Under the pieces are notes generated by a model. It did not search any database and had not been told where the DNA came from. It saw only the letters and a list, made by a program, of their open reading frames with translations. Positions 50,010 through 61,995 of a stretch of 64,000 bases of DNA are shown one piece after another. The position numbers were made by a program, and so were the translations under genes. This DNA comes from Ovis canadensis. Lineage: Eukaryota; Chordata; Mammalia; Artiodactyla; Bovidae. The stretch covers positions 50,700,001 through 50,764,000 of the forward strand of contig NC_091249.1 in the NCBI RefSeq assembly GCF_042477335.2. The letters are read 5' to 3'. Within the stretch, counting starts at the first letter, position 1. Each line of letters begins with the position of its first letter.

Positions 50010-50430
50010 TTTTTTTTAATTGAAGTATAGTATTTGCAACGTTGTATTAGTTTCAGGTATACAGCAAAGTGATTCAGTTATATATACATATATATCTTAA
50101 TATGGGGCTTCCCTGGTGGCTGAGTGGTAAAGAACCCGCCTGCCAATACAGGAGCTGCAGGAGATGCGGGTTCGATCCCTGGGTCTGGAGGACCCCCTGG
50201 AGAAGGAAATGGCAACCCATTGCAGTATTCTTGCCTGAAGAAGCCCCTGGACAGAGGAGCCTGGCAGGCTATAGTCCATGGGGTTGCAGAGTCGGACATG
50301 ACTGAGCACGCACGCATACACACATATATAATCTTTTTCGTATTCTTTCCCTTAGAGCTTTTACAGAATATACAGTACACTACCCTGTGCTGTACAGCAG
50401 GTCCTCGTTGGTTACCTGTTCTGCTCCACT
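50010..50430 (-). repeat. Ruminant L1 3' end split by a Bov-tA
   Basis: On + it begins with the poly(T) and aattgaagtatag stretch, and continues after the SINE with ccctgtgctgtacagcaggtcc. The SINE occupies 50104-50320. Confidence 0.85.
50104..50320 (+). repeat. Bov-tA SINE nested in L1
   Basis: ggggcttccctggtggctga head, full body and a cggacatgactgagcacgca end. Confidence 0.92.
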
Positions 50431-52048
50431 CACTTGTTCATCTGTGCCTGCTCTGTCTCTTACTCCTGCTGACATACCAGAAGCTTAGGGGCCAGTGCAG
50501 GGACTGACAACGGCTGTTCTGGGCACCACACCTAACTTGGCCTTGGAGGATAGACAGAGTTTGCACATATGCAGAAGACTGGGGAAGGTGTTCTGGGTGG
50601 AGGGGAGGGTATATGCAAATATCTGGAGGCAGGAAAACAGGTGTGGCCTGAGGATTGGATGCCCGAGAGCAAGGGTGAAGGAGCCAGCTGCTGTGAGGCC
50701 CTGCTTGCTCGCCTGGCGCCTGGGGGAGAGACAGGAAGTGGGTTCCGCAGCCAGTGGGAGCCATGGCGGAGGCTTGAGCGTGGGAGTGGCCGTGCCAGTG
50801 ACGTGGGAAGGCTCCCTGTCGGGGCAGGTTCAGCCTCTGCCTTCCCAGCTCTCACGGGCTCTGTGCATTTTTCTCAGGTGACCAAATCCAGATTGTTAGA
50901 ACTTCGGCCTCATGATGATCAGATGAGCGTGTGTCTATAATGAGCGTGTGTCTCCCATGACAAGGAGGAGGCAAGCCTCTGTGAAACCCAGGGCCCCAGC
51001 AAGGTGGGGAGAAGGAGCTGGACCGGGGAGGCAGAGGGCTGGAGTGGCGTGTTGAGCAGGAGCCGGAGCCTCCCTGGGACTCAGGCCTAAGGGGCTTGAC
51101 AGCCCTCTCTTCCCTCCCCAGGAACGAGGCAGGCTCAACTCAGGGCAAAGACTGTGCCTTACCCAAAACGTAACAGATAGCATTACTCTGAGGATGGGTC
51201 ACGGGCTTCTTGAGGGCCCATGAGAATGGGAGGGAGTGTCAGAAGAAACTTTGATGAAAGGTGAGTAGAGCTGGGTGTGGGAAGGGGACGTAGGGGTGGA
51301 GGTCCCAGGGACCCTGCAGAATGAAGCCCCTGATTAAGGCTGTTATACCTCTGCCTGGACCCCGGGGCTTTGCACAGGCCTGTGGGGAGGGCATGGCCGA
51401 AGGAAAAGAGAAAACCAGAAGCCTAGCAGAGGACAGCACGCGGGTCCTGTTCTGGGTTCTGATCCTGTTACTGAGTCGTGTCCCGTCCTGTCTAGGACTG
51501 CGGTGTGCCAAGAACTCAGTGGTCATGGGTGCAAAGTTCTAGCCACATTGGCCATCCCTGCCAGCTCCCTTCCCCTTGGGACCGGAGCCCAGGGCAGGAG
51601 TCTCTTATCTTCTAATTACACTTCAACTTGGGTGAGGTGCACACTTACTGGCAAACGGTCTTGTGGCTCTGGGCTCACCTCTAAAGGAGGGCAATGGAGA
51701 GAGAAGAAGAGGTGAGGGGGTTAAGCCCAAGATCACACATCCAAGGGGGTGCCGGGGCTAGCTTCGTCCAGGCAGGGTTAAGTGCCCTGAATTTTGCTCA
51801 CGCAGTGGATGCCAGGAACCTGTCAGCATCACCAAAACCCTAATCTGTCTTCATCTCCTCTGTCAGCCCACCACCATCACCGCCACCAGCTCCAACTGCA
51901 TCCCCCCCCACCCCCGCATCACCACAAGAGTCACTGTTGAATCCAGCCCCACCTCATCCCTGCCACCATCACCACTCTGTCCCCTCTGCCGTCCCTGTCC
52001 CCAGCCGGCCCCCAGGCCACCAGTTCCTCACCATGTGCACGCATGCAC

Positions 52049-52264
52049 TGCTGCTGCTGCTGAGTCGCTTCAGTCGTGTCCGACTCTGTGCGACCCTGTG
52101 GACTGTAGCCCGCGAGGCTCCTCTGTCCATGGGATCCTCCAGGCAAGAATACTGGGATGGGTTGCCATGCCCTCCTCCAGGGGGTCTTCCTGACCCAGGG
52201 ATGGGACGTCTCTTATGTCCACCCTCACTGGCAGGCAGCTTCTTTACCACTAGCACCACCTGGA
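52049..52264 (-). repeat. Bov-tA SINE
   Basis: Antisense copy with a CTG repeat at its 3' side (ctgctgctgctgagtcgc) and the head accactagcaccacctgg. Confidence 0.9.
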
Positions 52265-52724
52265 CCTCAGTCCCAACTCCATCATGCCAGCGCCTCACGT
52301 GGAATAATCTTTGTCTCACTGACTGTGGCTCAGCACACAAGATTCTGAGGACTGAGGGCTTATCAACTCCTCCCAAGAAACCAGGTCCATCTGCATTTCC
52401 CAACCTGGCTAAGTGTAACCCTGCTGTCCTACACGTGGGTTGTCCCCGCTATCATTTTTGGGGACCTTGGCAAGCCAGGGGTTTTCACAGCCGCTTCCCC
52501 AGGGGCACTGGCTAGAGTTCCATTGCAGATAATGACCCAGAAATATAGTCCTTGGCCTCATCCACAAGAACAGCCCTGCCCTGTTCTTGACGTCTACACT
52601 CAATCTCAGGGCATGGGCAGGGTGGGGGGGGACAGGGAGAGACGGGAGCAGTTTCTGTGGAGACTGCATGGGGAGTAGCAGTCAGAAGGTGAAGATGGCC
52701 CCACAAGATGCAAAAGAAAGGATT

Positions 52725-52875
52725 TGCATTTGCCAAACACCTACTGTATGCCAGGCACTGAGCTGGCATGTTCTACTACCATTTACCTGCCCCCACCCAA
52801 ATTACCACTTATTGGAGGTATCATTCCCATTCTACAGATGAAGAAGCGAGCTTGGGGAAGCTCAGTGAACTGCTC
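52725..52875 (+). repeat. MIR SINE
   Basis: aacacctactgtatgccaggc ... cattctacagatgaagaagc is the sense MIR. Confidence 0.75.
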
Positions 52876-52924
52876 AGCACAGCTGTGTAGCTTCTCAGTC
52901 CTGTAAGCACAACCAAGGCTCTTC

Positions 52925-53045
52925 ACTCCTCTGAGCTTTGCTTTCCCCATCTGTAAAGTGGGTATAATGGTTTCTACCCTGAAATGTTCTTGTGAGAATT
53001 AAATAGCACCCAGCCCAGGGTCTGGCACATCGTGGGTGTTCCTTT
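52925..53045 (-). repeat. MIR SINE, antisense
   Basis: ctttccccatctgtaaagtgg ... agggtctggcacatcgtggg. It forms an inverted pair with the preceding sense MIR. Confidence 0.7.
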
Positions 53046-53940
53046 CGTGGCAACGTTTGCTGTTCATCGCCGTGCTGTCTAAAGGCTGCCAAACATTCTG
53101 CCAAGCGCTTGGCTACATTTTTCTTAACATTTGCTTGTGTTTCATATTTAGGTTACTTCCATTTTCCAAGGTTAGAAATCATCGCTTGTGAGGAACAACT
53201 TTTCTGCAAAAAGTTTCTTTATTTTAGGTTAGTTAGATTACTGGGTGTAAGAGGGCAAATGTTTTAAAGATTTTGAGTCCATAGCTGAACAGGGGTTTTC
53301 CTCTCATGCTGGGATCTGAGGGGAAGGGGAGGGCTGCACCCTTTCCTCTGTGCACAGAAGAGACGGGAGCCTTGAGCTTGGAGAGCTCTGTTTGAATCCC
53401 ACTCACTTTTAGCTGTGAGATCCTCAGTGGATCAGTCTGAGCCCCAGTTTCTCTGTCTGCCAAAGCAGATTAAATTATGTGACTTCCTAACATCCAGTCT
53501 CCAAAATATATCTCTACTTTCACCTTTCCTCTCCAGCCCTGGGACACATTTCAGTCCACTGGCACACAGAAGCTGAAAGATCTTTAAGAGAAGTAAATGA
53601 GTCCTGTCACTCTCCTTCTTCCCTGAAACAAGCTTCTGTTTATCTTAGAATAAAACAAAACATGTCTTACAGGGCCCAGCATGATCTGGTCCCTGTCTCC
53701 TTTTCCAACCCCATTTCCCACCCTCTCCATTCTGTCCCTGTGCCCCTCCCTCACAGTCCCTCTTTCAATTCCTGGGACATACCTCATTCTCACCTGATCC
53801 AGGGCCATCTCTTGTATTATTCATACAACCTGGAAGAACCCTGTAACAGTGATCTCCCTATCAAAGTAACATGAATATTTATTGTAAACATTCCAAATAA
53901 TACTACAAGGTTTAGAACAAAAACCAGCCTCTGAGTTGCT

Positions 53941-55450
53941 TTCAGTTCAGTCATTCAGTCATGTCCGACTCTTTGCCATCCCATGGACTGCAGCATGCCA
54001 GGCTTCCCTGTCCATCACCAACTGCCAGAGCTTACTCAAACTCATGTCTGTCGAGTCAGTGATGCCATCTAACCATCTCATCCTCTGTCGTCCCCTTTTC
54101 CTCCTGCCTTCAATCTTTCCCAGCATCAGGGTCTTTTCTAATGAGTCAGTTCTTCACATCAGGTGGTCAAATTATTAGAGCTTCAACTTCAGCATCAGTC
54201 CTTCATGCCAATGAATATTCAGGAGTGATGTCCTTTAGGACTGACTGGTTTGATTTCCTTGCTGTCCAAGGGATTCTCAAGAGTCTTCTCCAACACCACA
54301 GTTCAAAAGCATCAATTCTTCGGTGCTCAGTTTTCTTTATTATCCAACTTTCACATCCATACATGACTACTGGAAAACCCATAGCTTTGACTAGATGGAC
54401 TTTTGTTGGGAAAGTAAAGTCTCTGCTTTTTGATATGCTGTCTAGGTTGGTCATGGATTTTCATACAAGGAGCAAGTGTCTTTTAATTTCATGGCTGCAG
54501 TCACCATCTGCAGTGATTTAGGAGCCCGAGAAAATAAAGTCTGTCACTGTTTCCATTGTTTCCCCATCTATTTGCCATGAAGTGATGGGACTGGATGTCA
54601 TGATCTTGTTTGAATGTTGAGTTTTAAGCCAACTTCTTCACTCTCCTCTTTCACTTTCATCAAGAGGCTCTTTAGTTCTTCTTTACTTTCTGCCATATGG
54701 GTGATGTCATCTGCATATCTGAGATCATTGATATTTCTCCTGGCAATCTTGATTCCAGCTTGTCCTTCATCCAGCCCAGCATTTCGCATGATGTACTCTG
54801 CATATAAGTTAAATAAGCAGGGTGACAATATACAGCCTTGACATAATCTTTTCCCAATTTGGAACCAGTCTGTTGTTCCATGTCTGGTTCTAACTGTTGC
54901 TTCTTGACCTGTATACAGATTTATCAGGAGGCAGATAAGGTGGTCTGGTATTCCCATCTCTTTAAGAATTTCCACAGTTTGTTGTGATCCCCACAGTCAA
55001 AGGCTTTGGCATAGTCAATAAAGCAGAAGTAGATGTTTTTCTGGAACTCTTGCTTTTTTGATGATCCAACGGATATTGGCAATTTGATCTCTGGTTCTTC
55101 TGCCTTTTCTGAATCCAACTTGTACATCTGAAAGTTCTTAGTTCATGTACTGTTGAAGCCTGGCTTAGAGAATTTTGAGCATTACTTTGATAGTGTGTGA
55201 GATGAGTGCAACTGTGCAGTAGCTTGAACATTCTTTGACATTGCCTTTCTTTGGGATTGGAATGAAAACTGACCTTTCCCAGGCCTGTGGCCACTACTGA
55301 GTTTTCCAGATTTGCTGGTGTTTTGAGTGCAACACTTTAACAGCATCATCTTTTAGAATTTGAAATAGCTCAACTGGAATTCCATCACCTCCACTAACTT
55401 TGTTCGTAGTAGTGCTTCCTAAGGCCCACTTGACTTCCCATTTCAGGATG
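53941..55450 (-). mobile_element. BovB LINE (RTE clade), partial, reverse transcriptase broken
   Basis: The 3' terminus (ttcagttcag on +) is at 53941. Reading the - strand upward gives the C-terminal ORF, then the reverse transcriptase palm. An open piece at 54975-54598 contains the catalytic RYADD box and flanking GTGQEA/CILSPCLFNLY-like motifs. The fingers region around 55127-54924 is in a different frame, with a recognisable FIDYAKAFD motif, so the ORF is frameshifted and inactive. The 5' limit near 55450 is approximate; the endonuclease half is absent. This is the longest BovB copy in the window. Confidence 0.9.
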
Positions 55451-56143
55451 CTTTATTTCCATATTTTTGTTTGATTTGGTTTGGGTTTTTCAGTGTCTGG
55501 GTTTTTCAGCAGGTTCCCATGATTTGATGTGCTTGCTTGTTTCCATGGTGTAAATACTTCCATCCCTGCTGATTTCAAGCTGCGACATAATCCCAACCAG
55601 TTTGCAAAATTCCTGAAAAGATGGCAGTTTTCAGTATAACACCCTGGCTCTAACTAAGAAGGAGACTCCAAAAAGTTGACTGGGGACCTGTGGGACTTGC
55701 TTCCTGGATGTGGAAGGATCCAACAGAGGCCCCGCATTTCAGAATCTGTGGGGGTTTTCTCTTAGGTGGGTCAGCTGTCTCTCCTTTTTTATTTCTGGTT
55801 GTTGGGGGAAAGGTCATATTGGTCAGTGCTCTTGGGACTGACTGGGGGAAAAGAGCTGAGGGAGTCACCATTTAGAGTGTGCTCTTTCACTTAACGCCCT
55901 GTCTTGCTATGGTGCCCCCATCTCCACCAGGCCAAAGGTCCCTGAATCTAGATCTGTCTGATTCAAACTCCCCAGGAAGCAGCCTCCTTGTGCTCTAGGG
56001 CGGGGATGAGGAAGTAATGTTTGGAATCTAACTGCTTCTTGTGCAGCTAGTCTCCTGCCTCCAAGCCACTCCACACCTCTGCTTCTGAGGGTCCTAAGCT
56101 TCCATCCTGCAGGCTTGCTGTGGTTTGGAGCTTGTTTCCTGGG

Positions 56144-56340
56144 CTTCCCTGGTGGTGCAGACAGTAAAGACTCCACCTGCAATGCAGGAGAGCTAGGTTT
56201 AGTCCCTGGGCTGGGAAGATCCCATGGAGAAGGAAATGGCAGTATTCTTGCCTGGAGAATTCCATGGACAGAGGAGCCTGGCGGGCTCCAGGCCATAGTG
56301 TTGAAAAGTATCAGACATGACTGAGCGATTTTCACTTCAC
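56144..56340 (+). repeat. Bov-tA SINE
   Basis: gggcttccctggtggtgcag head and a catgactgagcgattttcac end; the middle is slightly shortened. Confidence 0.9.
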
Positions 56341-57009
56341 TGCCTGTGCGTGCTTCTTAACCCCATCCTTACTCTGGTGTGAACCATCATTAGCTTGATA
56401 AGGTGATCATCTCTCGTCAGTTCATTCCAATTCTAAACTGTTTACCATCATTTTAGTGGGGTTTCAAGAGGAAGGACGGTGTTCAACTGTCCATGTTTAA
56501 CAGGAACCTCCCTCCACCACGCCTCACACAACATTTCTTCTCACCCCTCAGATCTCTGCTGACTCTTCACCTCCTCAGAGACTCCACCCAATGTGTTCCC
56601 ATTATCCACTCCTGCAAAACAAGCCACGCCAAGGCTCACTGGCAAACAGCAATAACAGTCCTTTATTATGCTGAGGAATCTGCCGTTTGGACAGGGCTCA
56701 GCAGGGATGGCTCACGGAGGAGGAAGGACCATTTCAGGGTGGCTCACCTGCATGGCTTGCTTACGTAGATGGGCTTTGCCTGTCAGCTGGAGCTTGTAGG
56801 GCCTGTGGGCCAGGCGCTTTGGTTCCTCTCCACATGAACCTTTCCACGGAGCTGCCTGGGGTCCCGTACAGCATGGCTGCTGAGTCCCAAGAGGCAGGAA
56901 GGGGAAACTCCCAGTATCTTGAGGCCTGGGTCTGGAAACTGGCACAATAGAATAAATATTTTATTGATCAGTCAGTGAACCTGCCCAGACGTCTTAAGCA
57001 TAAAACATG

Positions 57010-58395
57010 TAGATTTTTATTTTTTTAATTGAGATATAGTTGATGTACAATATTGTATGTTTCAGGTATAAACCATAGTGATTCATAATCTTCAAAGGTT
57101 ATATTCCATTTCTAGCTATTACAAAATATTGGCTATATTCCCTGTGTTGTACAATATATCCTTTTAGCTTATTTGTTTTCTACCTAGTAGTTTGTACTTA
57201 GTCCCCTACCCTTTTCTTGCCCCTCCCCTTACCTGTCCCCACTGAGAAACACTAGTTTGGTCCTGTATCCGTTTCTTTTTTGTTATGTTCACTAGTTTGT
57301 TTTATTTTTTAAATTCTATATAAATTCTATATTGTGTAGTGTTTGTCTTTCTCTGCCTGACATTTCATTTAGTACAATACCCTCCAAGTCCACCCATGTT
57401 ATTGCAAATGGAAAATTTTCATTCTTTTTTATGGATGAATAATATTCCATATACATGCCACATCTTCTTTATTCATTCATCTGTTGTTTGTTGATAGACA
57501 GGTTGCTTCCATATTTTGGCAACTGTATGTGATACTGCTGTGAACACTGGGTTGCATTTATCTTTTTGAATTAGTGTTCATTTTTTCAGATATATCCTCA
57601 GGAGTAGAATTTCTGGATCATATGGTAGTATTTTTTAGTTTTGGGGTACTATTTAATGGTACTTTAATGGTTCTATTTTTAATTTTTTGAGAAACCTCCA
57701 TGCTGTACTCCATAATGGCTGCACCAATTCACATTCCCACCAACAGTGCACAAGGGTTCCCTCTTCTCCACATTCTCATCAACATTTGTTGTTTGTGTTC
57801 TTTTTGGTGATAGCTGTTCTGACAGTTGTGAAGTGATATCTCACTGTGGCTTTAATTTGCATTAATCTGAAGATGCTCAGTACTGAACATCTTTCTGTGT
57901 GCCTGTTGGCCATCTGTATGTCTTCTTTGGAAAAATATCTATTCTCATCTTCTGCCCATTCTTTAATTTTTTTTATATTAAGTTGTGTGAACGGTTTATG
58001 TATTTTGGATACTAAGCCATCATCAGTCACATCATTTACAAATATTTTCTCCTATTCCATACGTTGTCTTTTCTTTTTGTCAATGGTTTCCTTTTCTGTA
58101 CAAAAGCTTTTAAGTTTAATTAGGCCCTGTTTGTTTATTTTTACTTCTGTTTCCTTTACTTTAGGAGACAGATCCAAAAAATATTGCTACAATTTATGTC
58201 AAAGAGTGTTCTGCCTATGTTTTTTTTACAAGGAGATTTATGATTTCCAGTCTTGCATTTAGGTCTTTAATCCATTTTGAGTTTATTTTTTATATATGGT
58301 GTGAGAATTTTCTAATTTCATTCTTTCACATGTACCTATCCAATTTTCCCAGTGCTGGTTATTGAACAGACTGTCTTTTTTCCATTGTATATTCT
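57010..58395 (-). repeat. L1 LINE 3' UTR and ORF2 end, antisense
   Basis: On + it opens with a T-rich stretch and aattgagatatagttgatg, passes caccaacagtgcacaagggt and ttggccatctgtatgtcttc, and ends in the ORF2-side segment near 58390. It is about 1.4 kb and carries no intact frame. Confidence 0.9.
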
Positions 58396-58397
58396 TG

Positions 58398-58522
58398 TGG
58401 GACTTTTTTTTCTTGACTGTGCTGCATGGCTTGTGGCAATTTAGTTCGCTGGACAGGAATTGAACCCAGGGCTTTGGCAGTGAAAGCTTGGCGTCCTAAC
58501 CATTGAGCTGCCAGGTAATTTC
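58398..58522 (-). repeat. tRNA-derived SINE (CHR-type), antisense
   Basis: From the T-rich tail to cctaaccattgagctgccagg, directly following the L1 copy. Confidence 0.75.
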
Positions 58523-59247
58523 CTGAGATTTTTAATTTATGCAGATGATGGAGTGATGACCTGGAGAAGCTAAACCCATTGAAGGACGATTTTATTACTC
58601 ACTGTTCCCTAGAGGAGAGGGGCTGCCACTCGATGCTGGGCCACATGGGGAAGCCCCAGGGTTAGCCAGGAGGCAGGAGGGGCCAGGGGAGAGCAGGGCT
58701 CAGAGCGCTTACTGCGCTTTCCATGGGAAGGAAGGTGGGAAGGAAGCTGTAGGTTAAGCAGCTGAATAGGCTCAAGATTGGACAGTTTGCCTAATTTTGG
58801 CAGCTCATAGGAGTCCCCCTTAGTCATCTAGTACCTGGCGCTGGGGAGATTTAAAGCACCAGGAATATTGACTTGGTGTGTGAGAGTTGATAAAGGTGGC
58901 AGTTGGGAGTACAGGCTTTGAATTGGTTGGTTTATAAGCAGGCAAATTATTTGTTATCTCTAGGAGTTAGCTAGCCCTGAGATGGGCAAGCAGCCTCTCC
59001 CAGATCAGCAAGGCCTCTGAGATGTTAAATCATAAAATACAGAAAAGAAAAACACGATGAATGCACCAGATTCAAGTGGAGCCGTTCTCACCTACTGCTA
59101 GGAGGAATGTTAGAAAGTCTACAGCCCAATTTATCTGCCAGACCGCCTAAGGTCGTGTCCCTTTACTGTACCCTCACAATGCCCAAATTCTCTTCCTTCA
59201 TAGCACTTAGTGCAATAAACAATTAGACAACATTTTCCTTGCTTGTT

Positions 59248-59453
59248 TGAAACTGAAAGTGTTAGTCGTCTGACTCTTGGTAACCCAATAGACTGTAGCC
59301 CGCCAATCTCGTCTGTCCATGGAATTCTCCAGGCAAGAATACCAGAGTGGGTTGCCATTCCCTTCTCCAGGGGCTCTTCCCAACCCAGGGACTGAACCCA
59401 GATCTCCTGCATTGCAGGCAAGTTCCTTACCATCTGAGCCACGAGGGAAGCCT
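59248..59453 (-). repeat. Bov-tA SINE
   Basis: Antisense copy from aactgaaagtgttagtcgtc to gagccacgagggaagcc. Confidence 0.9.
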
Positions 59454-59598
59454 TGACCGTTACACTCACCATTGTATACCCAGTGCTGAGAACAAGGTCT
59501 GGCACATTGTGGATCTGGGACAGCCAATAAGTATTTGTTAGAGGAATGGATGGATAGGTCAGGGCACTCAGCACATAGCAGGTGCACCGGCATGTCAG

Positions 59599-59815
59599 CA
59601 TATTTTTTTCCGCGTGGCTGTGTCAGGTCTCGGTTGTGGCACGTGGGGTCTTCGCTGAGATCCGTAAGCTCTTTCCTTGTGGTGAATGGGCTCTCTATTG
59701 CGGCATGTGGGCTCCAGACTGCATGGGCTCAGTTGCTCCATGCACGTGGTCTTAGTTCCCCAATCAGAGATTGAACCCATGTGCCCTGCTTTGGAAGGTA
59801 GATTCTCTCTCTGTT
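59599..59815 (-). repeat. CHR-type SINE, antisense (first of two)
   Basis: gtggctgtgtcaggtctcgg ... cttagttccccaatcagaga ... ggaaggtagattctc. Confidence 0.8.
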
Positions 59816-59821
59816 TCTTTC

Positions 59822-60101
59822 ATTAACTAATTAATTAATTTTTGGCTGCATTGGGTCTTCGCTGCTGCGTGGGCTTTCTCCAGCTGTGGCGAGCAGGGGC
59901 TAAGCTTTGTTGCGGTGCACTGGCTTCTCATCGTGATAGCTTCTCTTGTTGCGGAACTTGGGCTCTGAAGCACAGGCTCTCGTTCTGACACATGGACTTA
60001 GTTGCTCTGCAACATGTGGGACCCTCCAAGACCAGGGATTGAACCAGTGTCCCCTGCATTGGCAGGTGGATTCTTTACCACTGGACCACTCAGGAAGTCC
60101 T
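59822..60101 (-). repeat. CHR-type SINE, antisense (second of two)
   Basis: An (ATTA)n-rich tail, tggctgcattgggtcttcgc, then the head accactggaccactcaggaag. It directly follows the previous copy in the same orientation. Confidence 0.85.
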
Positions 60102-60384
60102 GTTAGCAGATATTTAAAATTACCAACCCTGTCAATGCCTCAGCAGGTCTGGACAAAGTGGGGGCAAAGATAACTCTGAATTAAGGGGGAAGGCTCAGGC
60201 TGGAACTTGATGGCAGGTTGCGGCAAGTCAAACCCAGAAGAGAGTAGCCAGATTGGAGCCAGGGTCCCTCTGGCCGTCTCAGGGCGACTGACTGAGAGGG
60301 GCTTATGAAGTGACCAAGGCTGGCCAGGGCAGAATATGAGGTGTGCCTTTATTCCTCCATGATAATAAGAAAAAAAATTGCTGA

Positions 60385-60535
60385 TGTTTTTGGCTCACTT
60401 ACTTTGAGCCAGGCACAGTGGAAGCCTCCCACAGACCTTGTACTGTAGGTGCTATTATTATTTCCAGTTTACAGATGGGGGAGCTGAGACCCAGAAAGGT
60501 TAAGTTACTTGCCCAAGATTACACTGAATTTGCAC
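60385..60535 (+). repeat. MIR SINE
   Basis: ttactttgagccaggcacagtgg ... tccagtttacagatggggg ... gttacttgcccaagattacac. Confidence 0.8.
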
Positions 60536-61654
60536 CCAAGCTCTCTAGCCTATATGCTTACCTCTCACACCTGGCCCCCTCTCTCAGGTGTGTTCCACGT
60601 CAGGCCACTGGGGTTACAATGATTCACAGGCACACTCATTCATTCAATTCAGAAATGACCCCTGAGCTTGCTGTGGGCTCATTCCTGGGTTTGGTCCTGG
60701 GATCAGAGAGATGAATCAGACCTGGACCTTACCTTCACATCTCTCCTGGTCTGAAAGGGAGAGGCTGATCTGCAAAAAGATAATGGGCCCTGAGAGCCAC
60801 AGAGTTCAGGCTGGGATCTGAGCAGCACCTCGTGAGGTCTCTGGGCTGGCACAGGAATTCAGCTCCTCCCTGGAACATTGAACGGAACATAACCCTGCAA
60901 CTGCTCACCAGGGAGGACCAGGCAGCAAGGAGAGGGAGGGCATTCCAGAAAGAGGACACTTCATATACAGAGTAAGGGAAAGCAGGGTGGTCTCCTAGGG
61001 AGAGGTGTGAGGGAGGGAGGCAGGGCATGGTTAGAGAGGAAGCTGGGCAAGGGAGGGGGGCGGCAGGAGGGCAGTGGCGGCAGCTCTCAGGGTGTGGATG
61101 GTCCCTGTGAAGCCTTTTTGTGCAGTTTGGCAAAAGGAGCCATTGTAAGGTTTGCAGCAAGCGAGAGAGGTGATTAGAGGAAGTGAGGAGGGATAATTTT
61201 GGTTGAGAGGACTGGATTAAAGAGAAGGAAGGGAAGGAGCCCTTGAGGAGGGCTGAGCCGGAGAGAGAAGAAGCCTGCTGTAGGATGGAGAATAAATGTA
61301 AGATTTGCAGGAATTGGATTGAAAGCAGGGCATTCAGGAGAGGGGACATCAAGGGTGATGGGGAAGTGGGTGTCCCTGAGGTGGGAACTCAGAGGAGGGG
61401 TGGGCGGTGGGAGGGAGAGGCCTTCTGGTTTCTGGTCAAGGTTCAGCTCTGGAAGCCCTTCTGCTCTCCATGGAGGGCCCGTCATATGGAGCCCACTGTG
61501 GGTTGGGGTCCCTCCCTCTTGGTTCTCTCAGAGCTTTGGAGCCAGGCTCCTCTGGAAAATGGCAGGCCACTGGCCTCAGCCGCACTGGGGCAGGACAGGG
61601 AGCTGCCTGGGACCCAGTTAGGGTGCCTGACAATGACCGTGTGCTTTGGGGTAC

Positions 61655-61995
61655 TTTTATTTTTATTTATTTATTAATTTTTAGGGCTTCCCAGGTGGCC
61701 CTAATGGTAAAGAACCCTCCTGACAAAGCAGGAGATGCAAGAGATGTGGGTTTGACCCCTGGGTCAGCAAGATCCCCTGGAGGAGGGCACGACAACCCAC
61801 TCCAGTATTCTTGCCTGGAGAATCCCCACGGACAGAGGAGACTGGCAGGCCCCAGTCCACGGGGTCACAAAGAGTCAGACAGGACTGAAGTGATTTAGCA
61901 CACACGCACGCATTTATCCTTAACTGAAGGATAATTGCTTTACAGTATTGCATTGATTTCTACCAAACATCAGCATGAATCAGCCACAGTTTTGC
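61655..61995 (-). repeat. Ruminant L1 3' end split by a Bov-tA
   Basis: The poly(T)-like ttttatttatttattaattt lies on the left; aactgaaggataattgcttt and catcagcatgaatcagcc lie on the right of the inserted SINE. Confidence 0.75.
61683..61905 (+). repeat. Bov-tA SINE nested in L1
   Basis: agggcttcccaggtggcccta head, the complete body, and acaggactgaagtgatttagc at the end. Confidence 0.92.

Noticed and set aside
54598-54975. Reverse-transcriptase-like open frame as a host gene
   Set aside because: It is a segment of a BovB LINE whose other parts are in different frames, so a decayed transposon.
57846-58262. 138-codon open frame at 57.8-58.3 kb
   Set aside because: It lies in an antisense L1 3' region and reads the non-coding strand of the element.
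60650-61320. Purine-rich segment resembling an old L2/MER element
   Set aside because: A few phrases look like an ancient repeat (gcattccagaaagaggacac), but I could not fix a family or boundaries by eye, so it is not called.
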